A stretch of DNA of 7,095 bases, from positions 1-7,095 of the forward strand of contig JALVZP010000264.1 of the NCBI GenBank assembly GCA_027037575.1, given 5' to 3'. Made by a program: the position numbers and the translations under genes. Of this stretch, positions 1-5,148 are shown in pieces. The notes below the pieces were generated by a model. That model did not search any database and was not told where the DNA came from. It saw only the letters and a program-made list of their open reading frames with translations. How positions within the stretch are numbered: the stretch's first letter is position 1; each line of letters opens with the position of its first letter. Source of the DNA: Desulfobacterales bacterium (GTDB lineage: Bacteria; Desulfobacterota; DSM-4660; Desulfatiglandales; JALVZP01).

Positions 1-240
1 CCTTTTTCTTATTGTCCCTGCCATAACAGCCTTTTTTACATCCCTTCTCTTCAATGCCCTTATAAGTCTTCCAAACTGACCCAATCTTATCCACTCGATC
101 TCATCTACCTCATCCTTGAGTCCCTCCTCTGTCTCTCCTATATGTGCAACAGCAACAACCCTTATCCCCCTCTTTTTTGCTGCCTTTGCAATGAGTATTG
201 GGAATTTCCCTCCTCCTGCTATAATACCGAGGGTCTCCAT
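1..240 (-). CDS. lpxI: UDP-2,3-diacylglucosamine pyrophosphatase LpxI, N-terminal part (cut by window edge)
   Basis: My own translation of the minus strand from the ATG at 240 gives an open frame of 80 codons running off the window. It begins METLGIIAGGGKFPILIAKA, the glycine-rich N-terminus typical of LpxI (the family also called DUF1009). Further on come 'IRLGQFGRLI' and 'VKKAVMAGTI', which match the LpxI pattern of a G-x-L/F-G-x-L-I segment followed by V-x-x-A-V-M-A-G. LpxI proteins are normally about 270-280 residues, so roughly 190 residues lie outside the window. The family hydrolyses UDP-2,3-diacylglucosamine to lipid X and UMP in the cytoplasm; it is a functional, non-homologous replacement for LpxH. 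The start lies one base after the lpxA stop and has a strong purine-rich ribosome site (253-260), so it is part of the same transcript. Identity is strong for the visible part; completeness cannot be judged. Confidence 0.9.
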   Translation of the reverse strand, partial: METLGIIAGGGKFPILIAKAAKKRGIRVVAVAHIGETEEGLKDEVDEIEWIRLGQFGRLIRALKRRDVKKAVMAGTIRKR

Positions 241-241
241 A

Positions 242-1027
242 CTATCTTGTTATCCCCCTCTTTGAGCTCTTCAAAAAGGAGATAAGAATCTCAAGTTCTG
301 GAAATGGATCTATCTCTTTTCTTATCTGCTCTATTGCATTACTCAAGTTTCTATTTTCTCTCCATATGATCTTATATGCCCTTTTTAGTCCCTCTATAAC
401 CTCCTTTGGAAATCCCTTTCTACGAAGTCCAACACTGTTTACTCCAAATATCTTTGCCCTTGGACCTGTCTCATCCACAGATGCAAGCATAAATGGAGGG
501 ATGTCTCTATCAACTCCACACTTTGCACCCACAAATGCATATTCTCCAATCCTTACAAACTGATGAACTGCAACAAATGCAGAAATTATTGCATGATCTC
601 CAACCCTTACATGTCCACCAAGTGTTGCAATATTTCCCATGATAATGTCATTTCCCAATCTACAGTCATGTGCAATATGGGCATATGCCATAAAGTAATT
701 TCTATCACCTATGATTGTCTTTCCTTCCTCCTTTGTTGTTGCCCTGTTTATTGTAACAAACTCCCTTATTACGTTCTCATTTCCTATAATAAGGTCTGTC
801 TTTTCTCCCTTATAACTTATATCCTGAGGTGGGGTTCCAATTGATGCAAACTGATATATCCTGTTTCTTTCCCCTATTTTGGCAGGGCCTTCTATGACAA
901 CATGTGGGCCAATTATTGTATCTTTTCCAATATAGACATCATCACCTATAATAGAATATGGTCCTATTTCTACACCAAGCTCTATACGTGCCTTTCTGCT
1001 TACTATAGCTTTGGGGTCTATCTTCAT
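242..1027 (-). CDS. lpxA: Acyl-[ACP]--UDP-N-acetylglucosamine O-acyltransferase LpxA
   Basis: This 261-residue protein matches the usual LpxA length (about 255-265). LpxA catalyses the first lipid A step, moving an (R)-3-hydroxyacyl chain from acyl carrier protein to the 3-OH of UDP-GlcNAc in the cytoplasm. The first ~185 residues are left-handed beta-helix hexapeptide repeats (for example IGDDVYIGKDTIIG). The family block 'AHIAHD' is at 116-121, with His120 aligning to the catalytic His125 of E. coli LpxA. 'AVHQF' is at 153-157, and the helical C-terminal domain begins near 'GVNSVGLRRKGF' (195-206). By manual alignment, the hydrocarbon-ruler position (E. coli Gly173) is Ala168, followed by Lys169; I would not predict chain length from this. 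The start overlaps the fabZ stop as ATGA (4 bases) and has no clear Shine-Dalgarno, so re-initiation after fabZ is likely. The order fabZ-lpxA is the conserved one. Confidence 0.97.
   Translation of the reverse strand: MKIDPKAIVSRKARIELGVEIGPYSIIGDDVYIGKDTIIGPHVVIEGPAKIGERNRIYQFASIGTPPQDISYKGEKTDLIIGNENVIREFVTINRATTKEEGKTIIGDRNYFMAYAHIAHDCRLGNDIIMGNIATLGGHVRVGDHAIISAFVAVHQFVRIGEYAFVGAKCGVDRDIPPFMLASVDETGPRAKIFGVNSVGLRRKGFPKEVIEGLKRAYKIIWRENRNLSNAIEQIRKEIDPFPELEILISFLKSSKRGITR
253..260 (-). promoter_or_regulatory. Ribosome binding site of lpxI
   Basis: On the minus strand GAGGGGGA lies about 12 bases before the lpxI ATG at 240, inside the end of lpxA. It supports the chosen lpxI start, although the spacing is somewhat long. 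Confidence 0.5.
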
Positions 1028-1470
1028 TTTAATGTTGCTGCAAAGACACCCTCTGCAACAAGTTCACTATCTACAAATGCCCTTCCCTGAAGCTTCCATA
1101 CCCTTGACCCAGTCCTAATTGCCTCTACCTCAAGTCTCAGTTGATCACCTGGAACAACAGGCTTTCTAAATTTTACTTTGTCAATAGACATAAAATAGAC
1201 AGGCTCAACATCTCCTTTTACTTCACCATTAGAAATGGTAAGCCTTGCTAAAACCCCTCCTGCCTGTGCCATTGCCTCTACTATCAGAACACCTGGCATT
1301 ATTGGAATTCCTGGGAAATGCCCTTGAAAATAGGGTTCATTCGCCGTGACATTCTTTATTGCTACAACCCTCTTTCCAAGTTCAAGCTCTATCACCCTGT
1401 CTATCATCAAAAATGGGTATCTGTGTGGAAGGATCTTTATTATGTCTTCATAATTAAGAGGAAGCTTCAT
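1024..1470 (-). CDS. fabZ: 3-hydroxyacyl-[ACP] dehydratase FabZ
   Basis: This is a 148-residue hot-dog fold dehydratase of normal length for FabZ. It removes water from (R)-3-hydroxyacyl-ACP to give trans-2-enoyl-ACP in the type II fatty acid elongation cycle, competing with LpxA and LpxD for hydroxyacyl-ACP. Visible motifs are 'LPHRYPFLMIDRV' (14-26), the catalytic-loop segment 'GHFPGIPIMPGV' (50-61) with His51, and 'EAMAQAGG' (65-72) with Glu65; the His/Glu pair is the known active site of the family. The start ATG lies 17 bases inside the end of lpxD in another frame and has a good ribosome site at 1475-1481. The end overlaps lpxA by 4 bases. FabZ rather than FabA is supported by length, lpx context and the GHFPG-x-P-x-MPGV sequence. 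Confidence 0.96.
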   Translation of the reverse strand: MKLPLNYEDIIKILPHRYPFLMIDRVIELELGKRVVAIKNVTANEPYFQGHFPGIPIMPGVLIVEAMAQAGGVLARLTISNGEVKGDVEPVYFMSIDKVKFRKPVVPGDQLRLEVEAIRTGSRVWKLQGRAFVDSELVAEGVFAATLK

Positions 1471-2491
1471 CTTTCTTCTCCAGCTCTTTTAATCTCTTTT
1501 CCATCTCTATAATCTTTTTGTGCATCTCAGGAAGTTTTTGAATAAGGGCAGATGTCTTTAAAAAGAGATTGTGAGGCACAGCCGGAGTCCCAGAATATAT
1601 GCTCTTAGGTGGAATAGACTTTGGAACACCTGACTGCGGCCCAATCATGCTATAATCCCCTATGCTTACATGATCAATTATTCCAACCTGACCTCCAATT
1701 ATCACATTCTTTCCTATCTCTACACTTCCTGATATCCCTGCCTGAGCAATAATCAGTGTATTCTCTCCAACTACCACATTGTGTGCAATGTGGACAAGAT
1801 TGTCTGTCTTTACACCCCTTTTTATCCAGGTCTTTCCAAATTTTGCCCTATCAATGCAGTTTCCTGCCCCTATCTCTACATCATCTTCTATCTGAACAAT
1901 CCCCATCTGAGGGACCTTTACATGAACTTCTCCATCCCTTTCATATCCAAACCCATCACTTCCTATAACTGTTCCTGCATGTATGATTACATTCTTTCCT
2001 ATAATGGTTCCTTCAAGTATGCTCACATTTGGATATATTATGGTGTTGTCTCCTATCTCCACATTGTTCCCAATAAATACGCCAGGAAATATATTCACAT
2101 TTTCTCCAATCCTTACATCGTCTCCAATATAGACAAATGGATAGATGGAAGGATTCTTCCCTATGGTAGTATCCTTTCCAATATATGCCTTATCACTTAT
2201 TCCAGGATATCTTGGAATGGGTTTAAGAAAATATCTCGCAAGCCTTGCAAAGGAAAGAGAAGGGTTTGGAACTATTATCTGAGGACCTTTAAAAATATTT
2301 ATTTCTTCTGAGACAATTATAGCAGATGCCTTTGTGTTAAATAGAAGTTTCTTATATCTCTTATCAGAAAAATAGGAGATCTCTCCAGGCTTTGCCAGCT
2401 CTAAGGAATTTACACCTGTTATAATAATATCTCCATTGCCCTTTATCCTTCCACCAATTAGATCTGCTATTTCTCTTAAGGTAAACTCCAT
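1454..2491 (-). CDS. lpxD: UDP-3-O-(3-hydroxyacyl)glucosamine N-acyltransferase LpxD
   Basis: LpxD performs the third lipid A step, N-acylating UDP-3-O-acylglucosamine from hydroxyacyl-ACP in the cytoplasm. I chose the ATG at 2491, giving 345 residues. The frame also allows a TTG at 2509 (351 residues), but that would overlap skp by 17 bases, while MEFTLREIADLIGG fits the normal LpxD N-terminus. Domains: uridine-binding N-terminal domain (about 1-95, with 'GDIIITGVNSLELAKPGEISYF'-like family sequence around 20-42), a long hexapeptide-repeat beta-helix (about 98-300), and a charged C-terminal helix (about 312-341, 'EMEKRLKELEKK'). 'VHIAHN' at 233-238 holds His237, equivalent to catalytic His239 of E. 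coli. 'GSDGFGY' at 177-183 is the family glycine block. The stop of skp is one base before the start. Ribosome site is weak, so coupling to skp is plausible. Confidence 0.96.
   Translation of the reverse strand: MEFTLREIADLIGGRIKGNGDIIITGVNSLELAKPGEISYFSDKRYKKLLFNTKASAIIVSEEINIFKGPQIIVPNPSLSFARLARYFLKPIPRYPGISDKAYIGKDTTIGKNPSIYPFVYIGDDVRIGENVNIFPGVFIGNNVEIGDNTIIYPNVSILEGTIIGKNVIIHAGTVIGSDGFGYERDGEVHVKVPQMGIVQIEDDVEIGAGNCIDRAKFGKTWIKRGVKTDNLVHIAHNVVVGENTLIIAQAGISGSVEIGKNVIIGGQVGIIDHVSIGDYSMIGPQSGVPKSIPPKSIYSGTPAVPHNLFLKTSALIQKLPEMHKKIIEMEKRLKELEKKDEASS
1475..1481 (-). promoter_or_regulatory. Ribosome binding site of fabZ
   Basis: GGAGAAG on the minus strand ends 4 bases before the fabZ ATG at 1470, with its GGAG core 7 bases from it. 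It lies inside the coding end of lpxD and fixes the fabZ start that makes the 17-base overlap. Confidence 0.5.
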
Positions 2492-2492
2492 C

Positions 2493-3017
2493 CTATTTGA
2501 GATTGTCAAATTCTTTTATTACCTCATCTGTAATATCTATTTTTGGAATATTGTATAAAACACCCCCTCTTGATTTTTCAAGGACAAGGATATAGCCTCT
2601 TTTTTTGGCCAATCTATTTATAACCTGTGATATCCCAGCAAGAAGCTTCTGCACCCCTCGTGTCTCCTCATCTTTTAGTTCATCTTGTGCATCTTCTAAC
2701 ATAAATCTATATTCTTGCTGCTTTCTTGCAAGAAGTTTCCTCTTCTTTCTTAATGCCTCAGGACTAAGCATCATACCTTTAGTTTTTAATTCATCCTGGA
2801 GCTTTTTTAGTTCTTGTTCCTTTTGACTAAGCTTTTTCTGAAGAATATCCCTTTTGTCTTCTAACTTTCTATATAATCTCTTTCCCTTAAGTGATTCCCT
2901 AATACATCTATTGAGATCTACAACAGCAATCCTTATTTTTCCAGCACAGAATCCTATAGATGGATAAATAAGAAAGATGAGAAGAACTGCATAGATAATC
3001 AACTTCCTTTTTTTCAT
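2493..3017 (-). CDS. skp: Periplasmic chaperone of the Skp/OmpH family
   Basis: This 174-residue exported protein is the size of Skp/OmpH chaperones, which hold unfolded outer-membrane proteins in the periplasm for delivery to the Bam machine. The N-terminus is a signal peptide: MKKRK, a hydrophobic stretch (6-22), then 'GFCAGK' with cleavage most likely around residues 24-26. The mature start 'KIRIAVVDLNRC' (27-38) is the classic family strand (compare IAVVDMQ). Residues about 47-125 are strongly charged and heptad-like, with many Lys, Glu and Gln, as expected for the tentacle coiled coils. 'KRGYILVLEKSRGGVLYNIPKIDITDEVI' spans about 139-167 and resembles the conserved C-terminal strand and helix. 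The position immediately before lpxD is the conserved one. The start overlaps the upstream GGDEF gene as ATGA and has a strong ribosome site (3026-3032), so it may be initiated independently of that gene. Confidence 0.9.
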   Translation of the reverse strand: MKKRKLIIYAVLLIFLIYPSIGFCAGKIRIAVVDLNRCIRESLKGKRLYRKLEDKRDILQKKLSQKEQELKKLQDELKTKGMMLSPEALRKKRKLLARKQQEYRFMLEDAQDELKDEETRGVQKLLAGISQVINRLAKKRGYILVLEKSRGGVLYNIPKIDITDEVIKEFDNLK

Positions 3018-4009
3018 TTTTCTATTCCCCCTTTATTTTTTAGTGAGTTTAGATAATCTAAAACTCCATTTCTTCTGTCAATAACATAAGTGCTCCTTTC
3101 CTTATTTTTCTTTGCCACCTCCTTTAGTTCAGCCAACACTTTTGCCATCTCTCCATAGTGTTTAAACCTGCGTTTTTCAATATTTATTGCTATAGCAATA
3201 GATACCTTCATTATAGGAAATTCCTGTATATTTCCCTGCCTATCCTCAGCTATTATCTTCCCCCTTTTTAGATCCTCCTCATCATAAAAAGATGGAATAA
3301 TATCGTCAAAAAAATTAATTATCTGTCTTGAAACAGTTTCTGCATAAATAGGAGGAACAATGAATACAAAATCATCTCCCCCTATATGACCAACGAAATT
3401 TTCTCCCTTAACTTGATTAACCACATTTACTAAGATCCTTGCAAGAAGCCTTATTACATCATCTCCTCTTGCAAAGCCATATTTATCATTAAATGCCTTA
3501 AAGTTATCTAAGTCTACATAGCCAAATGCAAAATCCTTTTCTTCTTCTATAAGCTCTGTTACTTTGTTTATAATGCTTGTATTACCAGGAAGTTTTGTCA
3601 ATGGATTTGCATCTAAAGTGCGGTTAGATCTTGCTCTTATAACCTCAAGCATCTTTATACATACAAGCTCATCTAATGGATAGAGCAAAAAATCATCAAC
3701 CTGTAATTCATTAAAATCCAGGGAATTAAGGCCATCCTTTGAACATATAACAAGAACAGGAACTCCAAGAAGGAATTGTGTATTCTTTATAGATTTTAAG
3801 AGATCTTTTAGCCCTATATTATTTTTAAATTTTTCAAACTCCATATCTACCACTATGCACTCAGGAACTTCTGCTGTCTGGGAATATACAGATTGAACAA
3901 GTTCTTGGGAGCTATTAAAGAACATACCTTTAACTCCTATCTTTTCAGCACATTTTTTAAATATCTCTTTATCTTTCACGAAAAAGAATATCTTTTTTTT
4001 AGATCCCAT
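3014..4009 (-). CDS. Degenerate receiver-GGDEF (GGDDF) protein
   Basis: This is a 331-residue cytoplasmic protein with no membrane segment. Residues 1-125 have the alternating pattern of a receiver domain: 'KIFFFVKDKEIF' (6-17), 'CIVVDME' (51-57) with Asp55 at the usual phosphorylation position, 'VPVLVIC' (83-89) and 'VDDFLLYPLD' (104-113). The paired N-terminal acids and the conserved Lys before Pro (here Tyr110-Pro111) look lost, so it is probably a pseudo-receiver. A GGDEF domain follows: 'LDANPLTKLPGN' (132-143), 'YVDLDNFKAFND' (164-175) with metal-ligand candidate Asp166, and the signature GGDDF (210-214) in place of GG(D/E)EF. No RxxD product-inhibition site precedes it (KGEN, 201-204). 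It could make cyclic di-GMP or only bind nucleotide; both are inference. The start overlaps the HDOD gene by 11 bases and the end overlaps skp by 4. Coding sequence is strikingly AT-rich; codons 4-6 form a run of eight A. Confidence 0.88.
   Translation of the reverse strand: MGSKKKIFFFVKDKEIFKKCAEKIGVKGMFFNSSQELVQSVYSQTAEVPECIVVDMEFEKFKNNIGLKDLLKSIKNTQFLLGVPVLVICSKDGLNSLDFNELQVDDFLLYPLDELVCIKMLEVIRARSNRTLDANPLTKLPGNTSIINKVTELIEEEKDFAFGYVDLDNFKAFNDKYGFARGDDVIRLLARILVNVVNQVKGENFVGHIGGDDFVFIVPPIYAETVSRQIINFFDDIIPSFYDEEDLKRGKIIAEDRQGNIQEFPIMKVSIAIAINIEKRRFKHYGEMAKVLAELKEVAKKNKERSTYVIDRRNGVLDYLNSLKNKGGIEK
3026..3032 (-). promoter_or_regulatory. Strong ribosome binding site of skp
   Basis: AGGGGGA on the minus strand ends 8 bases before the skp ATG at 3017 and lies in the last codons of the GGDEF gene. 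It is one of the best Shine-Dalgarno sequences in the window and suggests that skp is translated more strongly than the signalling gene before it. Confidence 0.55.
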
Positions 4010-4826
4010 TCCATTCTATATCATACAAAGTTCTATCCATCCTTAAAAGTATTTCTCCCAGAATATCAGGATTCAAATTTAATATATTACATACCTCTTC
4101 ACTCAAATCAGGTAAAATCGGCTCTGTTGAAGTCAGTCTATAAGCATGAGAAAGAAAATCTGCTAAGCTTATAGCAGCAGTAAAAAAAGGATACTTTTCA
4201 GAAGCACCTATATTATGATGAAAAGATATGGGCTCTGAAAGACTCTCTGGAAAATTCCATTTTTCAGTTATCCATCTGTTTATTACATCATGGGTTACAC
4301 CTATGGCAACCCTTTCTGCATCCCGATCCGAGATATTCTCTTTTTTCTTTACTTCACTCACCTTTAAGTATAATTTAGGAAAAAAGCTTTTAAGAACTAC
4401 TTTTCCCATATCATGTAAAAGACCTGCTGCTATTAATGTCTCAGAATCCTTTATATCAAATACCTCTGATATAACACGTGCTGCAGTTGCACAGTCACAT
4501 GCATGTGTCCATATATCTTTTATATCACTATTCACATTTCCAAATACAACTGTCCCTATAAGTATTCCTTTTATTGCATCAAGGCCCAAAAGAACCACTG
4601 CATGTTTTATGGAGCTTATTTTATTTGGAAATCCATATAAAGGAGAATTTACAATCTTTAATACCCTTGCACTTAATGTCAAATCCTTACTAATAATATC
4701 ACTAATCTTTGAAAGATCCGCCTCTTTTTTATTGCCTATTGTGTTCCAAACCTCATAAACCACCCTTGGAATAGAAGGAAGTCTTTCTAAAAGCTCTTCT
4801 TTTATTAAGATAGATGTATTATTCAT
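3999..4826 (-). CDS. HDOD-domain signalling protein
   Basis: This is a 275-residue soluble protein that matches the HDOD family across nearly its whole length. 'LPSIPRVVYEVWNTI' (16-30), 'ISDIISKDLTLSARVLKIVNSPLYG' (41-65), 'KISSIKHAVVLLGLDAIKGI' (69-88) are the family landmarks. HDOD proteins are generally regulatory partners in signalling, often near cyclic di-GMP proteins, and many lack HD catalytic residues. Here the ligand candidates are all present in order: His108, His138-Asp139 in 'GLLHDMGK' (135-142), His179 in 'THDVINRW', His203-His204 in 'SFHHN', and Asp223 in 'SLADFL'. The GYP signature of cyclic di-GMP phosphodiesterases is absent. It could therefore be an active phosphohydrolase of unknown substrate or a metal-binding scaffold. 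It overlaps the 106-residue gene upstream by 8 bases and the GGDEF gene downstream by 11, implying coupled production of the three proteins. Its own ribosome site is weak. Confidence 0.9.
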   Translation of the reverse strand: MNNTSILIKEELLERLPSIPRVVYEVWNTIGNKKEADLSKISDIISKDLTLSARVLKIVNSPLYGFPNKISSIKHAVVLLGLDAIKGILIGTVVFGNVNSDIKDIWTHACDCATAARVISEVFDIKDSETLIAAGLLHDMGKVVLKSFFPKLYLKVSEVKKKENISDRDAERVAIGVTHDVINRWITEKWNFPESLSEPISFHHNIGASEKYPFFTAAISLADFLSHAYRLTSTEPILPDLSEEVCNILNLNPDILGEILLRMDRTLYDIEWNGI

Positions 4827-5139
4827 CTTCTAAGAACTTTTTCTTCCAGAAATTTATTAAAGAATCCTTGATCATATTAACACAGGCTCCATCTTTATAT
4901 AAAAATGCCTTTTCTATAGCATTTATTTTTTCCTGAAGCATCTTTTCCCTTTCTTCCCTGCCCAACTTTTGCTCAATCAAAATACTTTCCACACCAATAT
5001 TTCTCAGTCTTTCAATCATACTATCTGTCAAAACCGTACCTTTTTTACACAGGATCATTTTCTTGTTTGGCATAAATACATCTTCGGCAAGGACCATCCC
5101 TTCCTCTGCATTATCTATAGAAATGCATACAGTAGTCAT
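4819..5139 (-). CDS. Small stand-alone protein resembling the domain that precedes HD-type regulators
   Basis: This 106-residue soluble protein has no signal peptide or membrane segment. Residues 4-56 read as a compact beta-rich domain: 'VCISIDNAEEGMVLAEDVF' (4-22), then 'ILCKKGTVLTDSMIERLRNIGVESILI' in two parts (29-41, 42-55). The pattern 'pGMvLaeDVy...G.lLl.kGtvLTd..ierLk..GI..v.v' recalls the small domain often found N-terminal to HD-GYP and related proteins. Residues 57-80 form a charged, probably helical linker and 83-106 a second helix ending KKKFLEDE. I do not know its function; an accessory or ligand-sensing partner of the HDOD protein encoded next is the best guess from context. The gene starts 9 bases after the lon stop, preceded by a modest purine-rich site (AGAG), and overlaps the HDOD start by 8 bases. 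Confidence 0.75.
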   Translation of the reverse strand: MTTVCISIDNAEEGMVLAEDVFMPNKKMILCKKGTVLTDSMIERLRNIGVESILIEQKLGREEREKMLQEKINAIEKAFLYKDGACVNMIKDSLINFWKKKFLEDE

Positions 5140-5148
5140 ATCTATTCT

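Noticed and set aside
1600..2200. Short periodic similarity in DNA, possibly a repeat array
   Set aside because: The roughly 18-base periodicity is explained by the six-residue repeats of the LpxD beta-helix (and likewise in lpxA); there are no exact direct repeats with spacers, so it is not a CRISPR array.
1781..2311. A plus-strand open frame of 176 codons antisense to lpxD
   Set aside because: It lies wholly inside a clear lpxD coding region. Its translation is a low-complexity mix rich in Tyr, Ile, Ser and Cys, as expected from the reverse of hexapeptide-repeat codons, and it matches no family I know.
2492..2509. Upstream TTG start for lpxD at 2509
   Set aside because: It would add six residues and a 17-base overlap with skp without a ribosome site. 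The ATG at 2491 gives the usual LpxD N-terminus one base after the skp stop.
2937..2960. Skp homologue as a lipoprotein through the Cys in 'IGFCAG'
   Set aside because: The residue before Cys is Phe, which does not fit a lipobox (small residue required), and Skp family members are normally soluble after ordinary signal cleavage.
4228..4758. A plus-strand open frame of 176 codons antisense to the HDOD gene
   Set aside because: It is antisense to strong HDOD motifs, with Ser/Phe/Thr-rich shadow composition and no ribosome site or family resemblance.
5140..5148. Possible terminator between lon and the 106-residue gene
   Set aside because: Only 9 bases are present, with no inverted repeat or T-run on the minus strand.
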